64,000 nt of DNA from Arthrobacter sp. B6 (lineage in GTDB: Bacteria > Actinomycetota > Actinomycetes > Actinomycetales > Micrococcaceae): NCBI RefSeq assembly GCF_001663775.1, contig NZ_KV467168.1:2545846-2609845 (forward strand). Direction: 5' to 3'. The stretch's first letter is position 1, and the number at the start of each line of letters is the position of its first letter. A program made the translations under genes and the position numbers. Positions 46,007 through 54,911 of the stretch are shown piece by piece. The notes under the pieces were generated by a model. It saw only the letters and a program-made list of their open reading frames with translations, had not been told where the DNA came from and did not search any database.

Positions 46007-46243
46007 TCAGGCGACGCGCCAGATGCTGCACTCGTCCGTATTGATCGCCTTGCGCATTCCTGTGTGGCGGTCCATGATCCAGACGACGCCGATGCCCGGG
46101 GCGGTCTCCTGGACGCTGCCGCGGCGGATCACCACGTCGTCATAGCTGGGGCCCACGGAGAGGCGGGCTTCGATTTCGTCGCCGCGGTGGAGCTGGTCCA
46201 GGGTGCGGACCCGGGTTACATGGGCTTTGACTTCCTTCAACAT
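46007..46243 (-). CDS. Small beta-rich protein, function unknown
   Basis: 78 residues from ATG 46243, with AGGAGGG 7 nt before it. No membrane segment or known motif; alternating hydrophobic residues (VIRRGSVQETAPGIGVVWIM) suggest beta strands. The strong ribosome site supports expression. I cannot name a family. It stands alone, between the island and the next plus-strand gene. Confidence 0.65.
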   Translation of the reverse strand: MLKEVKAHVTRVRTLDQLHRGDEIEARLSVGPSYDDVVIRRGSVQETAPGIGVVWIMDRHTGMRKAINTDECSIWRVA

Positions 46244-46415
46244 GGCTGGACCCTCCTGGACTGGAGCTGGACGCCTGCGCTTGCCGGCACTTCCAGTGTG
46301 GCGGGGCATTGTTGCGCCCGCGTTTCCTCTCGGTTAGGGGCCGGTTAGATTCCGGCGCCGGGCCAGTTTCCGCGCACATCGGCTGATCCAGCGGCGGGGT
46401 GCCTAAGGTGGTGGC

Positions 46416-46901
46416 ATGGAGATCATGGACGGGATCTGGACTGCCGTGCTGGGCGCCGCGGCGGTGGCGCCCCTGGCCACGTTCGGGGTGGTCCTGGTGG
46501 CCTACCTGACATACCGGCAGAAGGCGCACGCAGACCGGCGCGACCAATGGTGGAAGCGCGCGCAGTGGGGCATCGACTCGGCCCTGAGCGACGCGGACCC
46601 GCAGCGCCGGTTGGCAGGCATCAAGGTACTGGTGCAGCTGATCGGCAGCGACCTGGCCACGGCCGAGGACGCCGAGCTGATGAGCGCGCTGGCCGTGGGC
46701 ATCCAGGACCAGGAACTGGACCGCCTGGCGTCGCTGGAGGGCGTTCCCGGGGTCCGTCCCGGTGCCGGCCAGCGGCCGGACCGCGAAGTACGCCTGCCCT
46801 CCAGGAGCATGACCTTACCCGTCGGTTCGCCGGCGGCGGCCCTCGTCCTGCGGGAGGCTGAGAGGCTTATCGACGCCGCGAAGGAACGGACAGCGCTCTA
46901 G
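46416..46901 (+). CDS. Single-pass membrane protein, function unknown
   Basis: 161 residues. One membrane segment at about 8-33 (IWTAVLGAAAVAPLATFGVV) is followed by a basic RQKAHADRRDQWWKRAQW and a helical, acidic cytoplasmic part. There is no Shine-Dalgarno; TAAGGT at 46404-46409 lies six bases before the ATG, which suggests a leaderless mRNA. No family recognised. Its stop is 7 bp from the convergent aminotransferase stop. Confidence 0.7.
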   Translation: MEIMDGIWTAVLGAAAVAPLATFGVVLVAYLTYRQKAHADRRDQWWKRAQWGIDSALSDADPQRRLAGIKVLVQLIGSDLATAEDAELMSALAVGIQDQELDRLASLEGVPGVRPGAGQRPDREVRLPSRSMTLPVGSPAAALVLREAERLIDAAKERTAL

Positions 46902-46908
46902 CTGCGGG

Positions 46909-48135
46909 TCAGTCCGCCACGCTGCTGCGGTACGTCGCCAGGAACGTGGAGATCCGGCGCACGGCTTCCTCGATGTCCAGGACCGAGGGGAGGATCACAA
47001 AGCGGAAGTGATCCGGTGCCGGCCAATTGAAGGCTGAGCCGTGGGATACCAGGATCTTCTGGTCCTGCAGGAGGTCCAGCACGAACTGCTCATCGCTCCT
47101 GATCGGGTAAAGCTCCGGATCAAGGCGGGGAAACAGGTACATGGCTCCTGCCGCGGGGACGCACGTGACGCCGGGAATTGCGGTGAGGAGCTTGAAGGCG
47201 AGGTCGCGCTGGTCGCGCAGCCTGCCCCCGGGCTTCACCAGCGCCTCGATGCTTTGGTAGCCGCCCAGGCAGGTCTGGATTGCATGCTGGGCGGGGACGT
47301 TGGGGCACAGGCGCAGCGAGGCAAGGAGCTCCAGTCCCTCGCGGTAATCCGCAGTGGCCGCGAGGGGACCGGTGACGGCCACCCAGCCCGCCCGGTACCC
47401 GGGCATGCGGTAGGCCTTGGACAGGCCGCTGAAGGTCAGGCAGCACACGTCTTCAGCGACGGCGGCCGTGTGGATGTGCTGGGCGTCCTCGTAAAGCACC
47501 TTCTCGTAGATCTCGTCCGAGAACAGGACCAGGTTGTGCTTTCGGGCCAGCGAGGCGAACTGTTCCAGCACGTGGCGGGGGTATACAGCGCCGGTGGGGT
47601 TGTTGGGGTTGATGATCACGATCCCCTTGGTGCGGCCGGTGATCTTCGCTTCCACGTCTGCAAGGTCCGGCCACCAGTTGTCGGCCTCGTCGCAAAGGTA
47701 GTGCACCGGCGTGCCGCCGGTCAGGGTCACCGCGGCCGTCCAGAGCGGGTAGTCCGGTGCCGGGACCAGGATTTCGTCGCCGTTCTCCATGAATGCCTGC
47801 AGGCACATGGAGATGAGTTCGCTGACGCCGTTGCCGATGAAGATGTCCTCCACCCCGATCTGCATCAGGCCGCGGGTCTGGTAGTACTGCGAAATGGCTG
47901 TCCGGGCCGAGAAGATTCCCTTGGAATCGCTGTACCCCTGCGCGTCGCGCAGGTGGTGGATCATGTCCACCACCACCGATTCCGGCGTCTCCAGCCCGAA
48001 CGGAGCGGTGTCTCCGAGGTTCATCTTGAGGATCCGGTGTCCCTCGGCCTCCATGTTCTTGGCCGCCTGGAGGATCGGCCCGCGGAGTTCATACCGGACG
48101 TTCTGGAGTTTGCTGGAGTGTTGCATAGCGCGCAT
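46909..48135 (-). CDS. Class I/II pyridoxal-phosphate aminotransferase (AlaA-like)
   Basis: 408 residues from ATG 48135 (MRAMQHSSKL), with AAAGGA 6 nt upstream. Fold type I marks include NPNNPTGAVYPRHVLEQFA near 175 and the cofactor lysine in LTFSGLSKAYRMPGYRAGW near 240. The overall pattern (GPILQAAKNMEAEGHRILKMN at the start) matches the AlaA-type alanine/pyruvate-glutamate aminotransferases of many bacteria. It is divergent from the alpha-glucosidase gene. Housekeeping amino acid metabolism is the likely role. Confidence 0.9.
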   Translation of the reverse strand: MRAMQHSSKLQNVRYELRGPILQAAKNMEAEGHRILKMNLGDTAPFGLETPESVVVDMIHHLRDAQGYSDSKGIFSARTAISQYYQTRGLMQIGVEDIFIGNGVSELISMCLQAFMENGDEILVPAPDYPLWTAAVTLTGGTPVHYLCDEADNWWPDLADVEAKITGRTKGIVIINPNNPTGAVYPRHVLEQFASLARKHNLVLFSDEIYEKVLYEDAQHIHTAAVAEDVCCLTFSGLSKAYRMPGYRAGWVAVTGPLAATADYREGLELLASLRLCPNVPAQHAIQTCLGGYQSIEALVKPGGRLRDQRDLAFKLLTAIPGVTCVPAAGAMYLFPRLDPELYPIRSDEQFVLDLLQDQKILVSHGSAFNWPAPDHFRFVILPSVLDIEEAVRRISTFLATYRSSVAD

Positions 48136-48235
48136 GGTTGATCCTTTCACAGCAGGGGCCATTGACCGCAGTACCTACGGGAACCAGACTTTCACTGAGC
48201 CTGCATCCCGTCGCGCCGTGTACCAGGAGGAATCC

Positions 48236-49969
48236 ATGACCAGCCAGGAAATCCAGTCGGAAACGGCCCGCCGTGCGGGGCGGGAATGGTTCAAGAGCGC
48301 CGTCGTCTACCAGATCTACCCCCGCAGCTTCGCTGATTCCGACGGCGATGGCGTGGGCGACCTGCGCGGGATCATCGGGCGGCTGGACTACCTTCGGAAC
48401 CTGGGCGTCGACGTCGTCTGGCTTTCCCCGGTCTACCGCTCGCCGCAGGACGACAACGGCTACGACATCAGCGACTACCGTGATATCGACCCGGTGTTCG
48501 GTGACCTCGGCACCCTGGACGAACTGCTGGATGGCCTCCACACCCGCGGCATGAAGCTGGTGATGGACCTGGTGGTCAACCACACCTCGGACGAGCATCC
48601 GTGGTTTGTCGAATCCCGCTCGTCCAAGGACAACCCGAAACGGGACTGGTACTGGTGGCGCCCTGCGCGGGACGGTGCGGAGCCCGGCGCTGCCGGCGCC
48701 GAACCCAACAACTGGGGCTCCGCGTTCTCCGGCCCGGCGTGGGAGTACGACCCCGCCAGCGGCGAGTACTACCTGCACCTGTTCTCGAAGAAACAGCCGG
48801 ACCTGAACTGGGAGAACCCGGAGGTCCGTGCCGCCGTCTACGACATGATGAACTGGTGGCTGGACCGCGGCGTCGACGGCTTCCGGATGGACGTCATCAA
48901 CTTCATCTCCAAGGACCAGGCACTGCCGGACGGCCCGCGGGCTGACGGCATGCTCTATGGCGACGGCGGCCCGCACTATATCTGCGGCCCGAGGATCCAC
49001 GAATTCCTCCAGGAGATGCACCAGGAGGTCTTCGCCGGCCGGGACAAGGACCTGCTGACCGTGGGCGAAATGCCCGGTGTCACCGTCGAGGACGCCGTCC
49101 TGTTCACCGATCCCGCGCGGGAGGAAGTGGACATGGTTTTCCAGTTCGAGCACGTGGCACTGGACCAGGACGGCGGCAACAAATGGCGGCCGAGGAAGCT
49201 CCTGCTCACCGACCTGAAGAAGTCCTTGGGCCGCTGGCAGGAGGCGCTGGGGGAGCGTGGCTGGAACAGCCTCTACTGGGGGAACCACGACCAGGCCCGG
49301 GCCGTATCCCGGTTTGGCGACGATGGCCAGTTCCGGGAGTTATCCGCCAAAATGCTGGCCGCCATCCTCCACCTGCACCGCGGCACGCCCTACGTCTACC
49401 AGGGCGAGGAACTCGGCATGACCAACATGACTTTCGGTGCCATCAGCGACTACCGGGACATTGAAGTCCTGAACCACCACCGTGAGGCCACCACCCACCT
49501 CGGCCATACTGACGCCGAGGTACTGGCGGCACTGGCCCCGCTGAACCGGGACAACGCGCGCACTCCCGTCCAGTGGGACGCCACCCGCCACGGCGGCTTT
49601 ACCACCGGGGCGCCGTGGATCGCCGTGAACCCGAACGCCAACACGATCAACGCCGCCGCGCAGGTGGACGACCCGGACTCGGTGTACAGCTTCTACCGCC
49701 GGGTCATCGACCTGCGCCACACGGATCCCTTGGTGGCCTACGGCGACTTCACCATGCTGCTCCCCGACGACGAACACATCTACGCCTTCACGCGATCGTT
49801 GCCTGACGCCGAACTGCTGGTGCTGGGCAACTTTTCCGGATCAGTCCAAAGGGCCGACGTCGGCAATCCCGCCTGGGCGGGCGCCGCCCAGGTCCTGGGG
49901 AATTACCCGCCCGACGGCGGCACGGACCTCCGGCCGTGGGAAGTGAAGGTCCTGCGCCGGGACCTGTAA
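48236..49969 (+). CDS. GH13 alpha-glucosidase / oligo-1,6-glucosidase
   Basis: 577 residues from ATG 48236, with AGGAGG upstream. The GH13 conserved regions are DLVVNHTSDEHPWF near 105, the nucleophile Asp in VDGFRMDVINF near 218, the acid Glu in TVGEMPG near 280, and NHDQARAVSRF near 350. No signal peptide, so it acts in the cytoplasm on imported oligosaccharides such as maltose, isomaltose or sucrose; the exact linkage is not certain. It is convergent with the other GH13 gene at 50007. Confidence 0.92.
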   Translation: MTSQEIQSETARRAGREWFKSAVVYQIYPRSFADSDGDGVGDLRGIIGRLDYLRNLGVDVVWLSPVYRSPQDDNGYDISDYRDIDPVFGDLGTLDELLDGLHTRGMKLVMDLVVNHTSDEHPWFVESRSSKDNPKRDWYWWRPARDGAEPGAAGAEPNNWGSAFSGPAWEYDPASGEYYLHLFSKKQPDLNWENPEVRAAVYDMMNWWLDRGVDGFRMDVINFISKDQALPDGPRADGMLYGDGGPHYICGPRIHEFLQEMHQEVFAGRDKDLLTVGEMPGVTVEDAVLFTDPAREEVDMVFQFEHVALDQDGGNKWRPRKLLLTDLKKSLGRWQEALGERGWNSLYWGNHDQARAVSRFGDDGQFRELSAKMLAAILHLHRGTPYVYQGEELGMTNMTFGAISDYRDIEVLNHHREATTHLGHTDAEVLAALAPLNRDNARTPVQWDATRHGGFTTGAPWIAVNPNANTINAAAQVDDPDSVYSFYRRVIDLRHTDPLVAYGDFTMLLPDDEHIYAFTRSLPDAELLVLGNFSGSVQRADVGNPAWAGAAQVLGNYPPDGGTDLRPWEVKVLRRDL

Positions 49970-49973
49970 GCCG

Positions 49974-50009
49974 TGACCCGGCACTGTGGATGAGCTGGGG
50001 TGCCGGTCA
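49974..50009. terminator. Probable bidirectional hairpin between the two GH13 genes
   Basis: TGACCCGGCAC at 49974-49984 pairs with GTGCCGGTCA at 50000-50009 with one bulged base. It spans most of the 37-bp gap between convergent stops and touches the stop codon of the minus-strand gene. Confidence 0.4.
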
Positions 50010-51701
50010 GGGTGCCAGCCGGTCGCCCGGCTGATGCACGCGGAACCACCGGTAACCGTAACGGCCCAGCTCAACGCTGAACGTGCCGTCGGGCTCCAGC
50101 GGCACGTTGTCGCCGTCGAGCAGGTCCAGCAGGATGGCGTTCCTGTACTTGCGCGGCGGAGCGTCCTCGGGGCCTGCCTTGCCGGTGACCTTCACTTTGC
50201 CCTTGCCGAAGTTGTGCAGGAGGACCAAGGTGCCGCCGTCGGTGCTGAGCGTGTGCGCAAAGACCGCGGGCTCGGGCTGGTCGATGATGGCGAAGTCTCC
50301 CCAGCCCAGCTCCGGCGACTCCCGGTACCGCCGCATGAGGGTTGCCATGAAGTTCCACAGTGAGGCCGGATCCCGCTTGGCCTTGGCGGCGTTGATGTTC
50401 TCCGGACCGTATTCGCCCCGGACCATGGGTACCACCACGTCGGACACTTTGGCGGAGGAGAACCCGCCGTTTTTGTCGTCGTTCCACTGCATGGGGGTGC
50501 GGACGGCGGCGCGGCTCTTCTGCCGCAGGTCCTCGCCCATCCCGATTTCTTCGCCGTAGAACAGCACCGGCGTGCCCGGCAGGGAGAACATCAGCGAGTA
50601 CACCATGCGGATCCGGCCGGCATCTCCGCCGAGCATCGGAGGCAACCGCCGGCGCAGGCCCCGGCCGTAAATCTGCATGTTCTTCTCCGGGCCGAACGCG
50701 TCAAAGACCTCCTGGCGCTCGCCGTCGCTGAGTTTGTCAAGCGTGAGCTCGTCATGGTTGCGCACGAACATGGCCCACTGGTTGTCCGGATGCAGCGGCG
50801 GACGGCTCTTCAGGGTCTCCGCCAGCGGCCGGGCGTCCTGCCGCGCCAGCGAGAGGTAGATGTGCTGCATGGTCATGAAGTCGAACTGCATGTGCAGCTC
50901 GTTGCCCTCCGGGCCGCCGAAGTACTCCAGCTGCTCCTTGTAGGGCAGATTCACCTCGCCCAGGAGCACGGCGCTGCCGTTGCGGCGGCTGAGGAAACTG
51001 CGCAGTGCCGCCAGGTATTCGTGCGGGTCCAGGACGGCGGCCTGGTCCTTGGGCTGGCCGCGGGTTTCCAGGAAGAACGGCACGGCGTCCAGCCGGAAGC
51101 CGTCAAGTCCCACTTCAAGCCACAGGCCCATGGCCTTGGCGATTTCGTTCCGGACCTTTGGATTTTTCACGTTCAGGTCCGGCTGGTGCGTGGCGAACAT
51201 GTGCAGGTACCACTCGCCGGTGGCGTCATCCTGGGTCCAGAGGGACGTCTCTTCCCCGGGGAACACCACCTCCGATGACGTGTCCGGGGGAGTGTCCGCC
51301 CGCCAGACGTAATAGTCCCGGTACGGGTTGTCCGTCGATTTCCGTGACTCCACGAACCAGGGGTGCTGGTCGGAAGTATGGTTGACCACGAAGTCGGCGA
51401 TCACGCGCATGCCCCGGTCCTTGGCCGATCGGATGAACTCCACGAGGTCCCCCATGGTGCCCAGCCGCGGATCCACGGTGAAGAAGTCCGTGACGTCGTA
51501 CCCGTCGTCGCGGTCCGGTGACGGGTAGAAGGGCATCAGCCAGATACATGTCACGCCAAGGGCGGCGAGGTAGTCCACGCGCTGGGTGAGCCCGGCGAAA
51601 TCGCCGGTGCCGTCGCCGTCGTCGTCAAAGAAGGTCTCCACATCCAGGCAGTAGATGACCGCGTTCTTCCACCAGAGGTCCGAGGTCTCGGCGATCCTCA
51701 C
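50007..51701 (-). CDS. GH13 alpha-amylase family protein (trehalose synthase-like)
   Basis: 564 residues from GTG 51701, whose bases overlap the stop of the flavin oxidoreductase gene (GTGA). GH13 marks are DFVVNHTSDQHPWF near 120, the nucleophile Asp in LDGFRLDAVPFFL near 220, Glu in LLGEVNLPY near 265 and FVRNHDELTLDKL near 330. The overall pattern (VIYCLDVETFFDDDGDGTGD at the start) is close to trehalose synthase and related alpha-glucan enzymes, but it lacks a maltokinase part. The product could be trehalose from maltose, or simple hydrolysis. Confidence 0.87.
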   Translation of the reverse strand: MRIAETSDLWWKNAVIYCLDVETFFDDDGDGTGDFAGLTQRVDYLAALGVTCIWLMPFYPSPDRDDGYDVTDFFTVDPRLGTMGDLVEFIRSAKDRGMRVIADFVVNHTSDQHPWFVESRKSTDNPYRDYYVWRADTPPDTSSEVVFPGEETSLWTQDDATGEWYLHMFATHQPDLNVKNPKVRNEIAKAMGLWLEVGLDGFRLDAVPFFLETRGQPKDQAAVLDPHEYLAALRSFLSRRNGSAVLLGEVNLPYKEQLEYFGGPEGNELHMQFDFMTMQHIYLSLARQDARPLAETLKSRPPLHPDNQWAMFVRNHDELTLDKLSDGERQEVFDAFGPEKNMQIYGRGLRRRLPPMLGGDAGRIRMVYSLMFSLPGTPVLFYGEEIGMGEDLRQKSRAAVRTPMQWNDDKNGGFSSAKVSDVVVPMVRGEYGPENINAAKAKRDPASLWNFMATLMRRYRESPELGWGDFAIIDQPEPAVFAHTLSTDGGTLVLLHNFGKGKVKVTGKAGPEDAPPRKYRNAILLDLLDGDNVPLEPDGTFSVELGRYGYRWFRVHQPGDRLAP

Positions 51702-52696
51702 AGCGTTGCCTCTTCCACGCGTGGGTCCGGAACGCCTGCCGGGCGCAGCTGAGGCAGCACGCCTGCTGCGAAGGCGTCGATGAACGGGGCCTGGTCCTGC
51801 CCCACAAAGTGGAGGTACAGCTCGTCGAAGCCCAGGGCGGCGTACCCTGCCAGCCACTCGGCGTGCTGGTCCAGGCTTGCCGAGATGTTCACCGATTTCC
51901 GGACCTGGTCCTCACCCACGTGGCCGCTGACGCCGTCGAAATGGGCTGCGGTTGGCAGGTCCCAGGGGACGGGGGGAGCAAAGGTGTTGGTCCGCCACTG
52001 GTCCAGGGCCGTGGCCACGGCGTCCTCCTCCCGCGGCGCCCACGACAGGTGCACCTGCAGGACGGCGGGGCCCTGCCCGCCGCTGTCCCGGTACGCGGCC
52101 AGCATGTGCTTCAGCTTCTCCGGCGGCTGGTTCACCGTCACCAGGCCGTCAGCCCAGCCGGCCGCCCGGCGTGCGGTCTCCACGCTGATGGCCGGGGCAA
52201 TCAGCGGCGGCGGAGGCTCCGGAACATCCCAGATCCTGGCCTGCTCCACGGTCACCAGGCCGTGGTGGGTGACCTCTTCGCCCCGGTGCAGGCGGCGGAT
52301 GACGTCCACGCACTCCTCCAGCCGCCGCTGGCGGGTCTCCTTGGGTGGCCACGCATCGCCTGTGACGTGCTCGTTCATGTTCTCGCCGCTGCCCGGCGCC
52401 AGCCAGAACCGGCCCGGGAACATGCTGGCCAGGGTGGCCGAGGCGTGCGCGGTGATGGCGGGGTGGTACCGCTGGCCGGGGGCCGTCACCACGCCGAACT
52501 TCAATGACGTGGTGGCCAGCGCGGCACCCAGCCAGGACCAGGCGAAACCGGAGTGGCCCTGCCGGGCGGACCACGGCTCGATGTGGTCCGAGCACATGGC
52601 GGCGTCAAAGCCTGCCTGCTCGGCGTGCCGGACGTCCTTGAGGAGCTGGCGGGGGCTGATTTGTTCATGCGAGGCGTGAAAGCCGACGGTGACCAT
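51698..52696 (-). CDS. LLM-class flavin-dependent oxidoreductase
   Basis: 332 residues in the luciferase-like TIM barrel family (VGFHASHEQISPRQLLKDV at the start, WLAPGSGENMNEHVTGD near 95). It resembles the F420-type glucose-6-phosphate dehydrogenase-like subgroup and a branch thought to have gone back to FMN. Which flavin it uses cannot be decided by eye. It is translationally coupled to the GH13 gene downstream (GTGA overlap), which suggests a shared sugar substrate or product. Confidence 0.85.
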   Translation of the reverse strand: MVTVGFHASHEQISPRQLLKDVRHAEQAGFDAAMCSDHIEPWSARQGHSGFAWSWLGAALATTSLKFGVVTAPGQRYHPAITAHASATLASMFPGRFWLAPGSGENMNEHVTGDAWPPKETRQRRLEECVDVIRRLHRGEEVTHHGLVTVEQARIWDVPEPPPPLIAPAISVETARRAAGWADGLVTVNQPPEKLKHMLAAYRDSGGQGPAVLQVHLSWAPREEDAVATALDQWRTNTFAPPVPWDLPTAAHFDGVSGHVGEDQVRKSVNISASLDQHAEWLAGYAALGFDELYLHFVGQDQAPFIDAFAAGVLPQLRPAGVPDPRVEEATL

Positions 52697-52800
52697 CGTT
52701 AAGGTCTACAGGCCTGCGGCGCACGGTGTCGAGGCTTTCAGCTGGGCTTTTGCAGATCCAGGCCTACCGCTGGCGCAGCCGCCGGGCAAGAATGGGGCCT

Positions 52801-53889
52801 ATGAAACTTCCCGTGATGCCGCCCGTCCCGCCGATGCTCGCCAAGTCTGTCAGCGGAATTGGTGGTATCCCGGCGGGGCGTGCCCTTAGCTACGAACCCA
52901 AGTGGGACGGTTTCCGGTCCATCATCTTCCGCGACGGCGACGAGGTGGAGATCGGCAGCCGCAACGAAAAACCCATGACGCGGTACTTCCCGGAAGTGGT
53001 GGAAGCGCTGAAGGCGAACCTTCCTCCGCGGTGCGTGCTGGACGGTGAGATCGTCCTGGTGGGCGCGTCCGGGGACCGGCTGGATTTCGATGCCCTGCAG
53101 CAGCGCATCCACCCGGCGGCCAGCCGGGTGAAGCTGCTGGCGGAGCAGACCCCGGCGAAGTTTGTGGCCTTTGACCTGTTGGCACTCGGGGATGAGGACT
53201 ACACCGGCCGGCCCTTTTCCGAGCGGCGGGCCGCCCTGGAAAAAGCGCTCGCGGACAGTGCTGCTCCGGTCCACGTCACGGCCGCCACGCAGGACAAGGC
53301 GGTCGCCGAGCAGTGGTTCCGGCAGTTCGAGGGGGCTGGGCTGGACGGTATTGTGGCCAAGCCCCTGGACGGCCCGTACCAGCCGGACAAGCGCGTGATG
53401 TTCAAGGTCAAGCACGAACGGACCGCCGACTGCGTGGTGGCCGGCTACCGCGTGCACAAGAGCGGGCCGGATGCGATTGGATCGCTCCTGCTTGGCCTGT
53501 ACAAGGACGACGGCGGCCTGGCCAGCGTCGGCGTGATCGGCGCCTTCCCGATGAAGCGCCGCCAGGAGCTTTTCGAGCAGCTTCAGCCGCTGGTCACCGA
53601 TTTCGACGGGCACCCGTGGGCGTGGGCGAAGCAGGAGGAAGGCGGGCGGACGCCGCGGAACGCTGAAGGCAGCCGCTGGAGCGCCGGCAAGGACCTGTCC
53701 TTTGTGCCGTTGCGGCCCGAGCTGGTGGTGGAGGTCAGATACGACCATATGGAGGGCGAGAGGTTCCGCCACACGGCCCAGTTCTCCCGGTGGCGGACCG
53801 ACCGGGACCCCGAATCATGCACCTTCGAACAGCTGGAAGAGCCGGTCAACTTTGACCTGGCCTCCGTGCTCGAGACCGGACGGCCCTAG
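52801..53889 (+). CDS. ligC: ATP-dependent DNA ligase, LigC type
   Basis: 362 residues, the size of mycobacterial LigC. The adenylation motif is YEPKWDGFRS with Lys34, followed by VLDGEIVLVG near 80, DGIVAKPLDGPY near 182 and MFKVKHERTADCVV near 200, then the OB-fold domain. LigC seals nicks in DNA repair apart from LigA and works with polymerase/primase partners in Mycobacterium. No Ku, polymerase or primase gene is adjacent here. I use ATG 52801; ATG 52792 is possible. The 104 bp before it show nothing else. Confidence 0.92.
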   Translation: MKLPVMPPVPPMLAKSVSGIGGIPAGRALSYEPKWDGFRSIIFRDGDEVEIGSRNEKPMTRYFPEVVEALKANLPPRCVLDGEIVLVGASGDRLDFDALQQRIHPAASRVKLLAEQTPAKFVAFDLLALGDEDYTGRPFSERRAALEKALADSAAPVHVTAATQDKAVAEQWFRQFEGAGLDGIVAKPLDGPYQPDKRVMFKVKHERTADCVVAGYRVHKSGPDAIGSLLLGLYKDDGGLASVGVIGAFPMKRRQELFEQLQPLVTDFDGHPWAWAKQEEGGRTPRNAEGSRWSAGKDLSFVPLRPELVVEVRYDHMEGERFRHTAQFSRWRTDRDPESCTFEQLEEPVNFDLASVLETGRP

Positions 53890-53951
53890 GCACCTGGCGC
53901 GCGACCCGCCGTCGTCCGTTTGCTGTTTTCACGCGGGTGCCCGCTGCCTTG

Positions 53952-53968
53952 TGTTCGTATGCCGAACA
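53952..53968. promoter_or_regulatory. Candidate PcaR (IclR-type) operator before pcaH
   Basis: TGTTCGTATGCCGAACA is a perfect 6-bp inverted repeat with a 5-bp spacer. The inner 15 bp, GTTCG-N5-CGAAC, has the form known for PcaR/PcaU sites. It is centred about 35 bp before a TACTGT -10-like box (53995-54000) that has no good -35, as expected for a promoter needing an activator. Confidence 0.65.
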
Positions 53969-54031
53969 TGAGTGCGTAGTGTGAACAATTGATGTACTGT
54001 AGGGCCACAGCCACCACGAAAGGGGCCAGCC

Positions 54032-54907
54032 GTGCCGCAGCACATTAATGCCCAACAGCTTCCCGGCGACGAGGCCGTACCGGCCGCCGAACCCCATGCC
54101 GGCCACCTGCCCCCTGACCGCGCCATCGAGACCCAGGCCGATCTCAGTGCAGAGATCAATGCCTTGGCCGACGCCTATGCGCGGGCGCTCAAGGACGGCG
54201 GGGCCGTGGAGACCCAGCCCCGTTTGGACTACCCGCCCTACCGCAGCAGCATCCTGCGGCACCCCACCAAGAGCCTGCACCACGCGGATCCCGAGACCAT
54301 CGAGCTGTACTCGCCGGCGTTCGGGCACCAGGACGTGCACGCCCTGGAGTCGGACCTGACCATCCAGCACAACGGCGAACCCCAGGGTGAGCGCATTATT
54401 GTCGCAGGCAAGGTCCTGGACGGTGACGGCCGCCCGGTGGCCGGCCAACTCGTGGAAATCTGGCAAGCCAACGCCGCGGGCCGCTACATCCACAAGCGTG
54501 ACCAGCACCCGGCTCCGCTGGACCCCAACTTCACGGGCATCGGCCGCTGCATCACCGGCCCGGACGGCTCCTACCGGTTCACCACCATCAAGCCCGGCGC
54601 ATACCCGTGGAAGAACCACCTGAACGCCTGGCGTCCGGCCCACATCCACTTCTCCATGTTCGGCACGGAGTTCACGCAGCGGATCATCACCCAGATGTAT
54701 TTTCCCGGCGACCAGCTGTTCCCGCTGGATCCCATCTACCAGACCATCGTGGACCAGGACGCCCGGGACCGGCTGGTGGCCAAGTACGACCACAGCCTCA
54801 CCGAGCCGGAGTGGGCGCTGGGCTACACCTGGGACATCGTCCTGACCGGTCCCAAACGGACGTGGACCGAAAACGAAGCGCTCGGCGCAGAGGGTGATGA
54901 GGAATAG
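54032..54907 (+). CDS. pcaH: Protocatechuate 3,4-dioxygenase, beta subunit
   Basis: 291 residues from GTG 54032, with AAAGGGG upstream. The intradiol fold covers about 115-270, with iron ligands in the Tyr of GRYIHKRDQ and GAYPWKN and the His pair in RPAHIHFSMFG. The N-terminal 70 residues are longer than in proteobacterial PcaH, as usual in actinobacteria. With PcaG it opens protocatechuate between the two hydroxyls to 3-carboxy-cis,cis-muconate. First gene of the cluster, with the candidate PcaR site upstream. Confidence 0.97.
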   Translation: MPQHINAQQLPGDEAVPAAEPHAGHLPPDRAIETQADLSAEINALADAYARALKDGGAVETQPRLDYPPYRSSILRHPTKSLHHADPETIELYSPAFGHQDVHALESDLTIQHNGEPQGERIIVAGKVLDGDGRPVAGQLVEIWQANAAGRYIHKRDQHPAPLDPNFTGIGRCITGPDGSYRFTTIKPGAYPWKNHLNAWRPAHIHFSMFGTEFTQRIITQMYFPGDQLFPLDPIYQTIVDQDARDRLVAKYDHSLTEPEWALGYTWDIVLTGPKRTWTENEALGAEGDEE

Positions 54908-54911
54908 CCTG

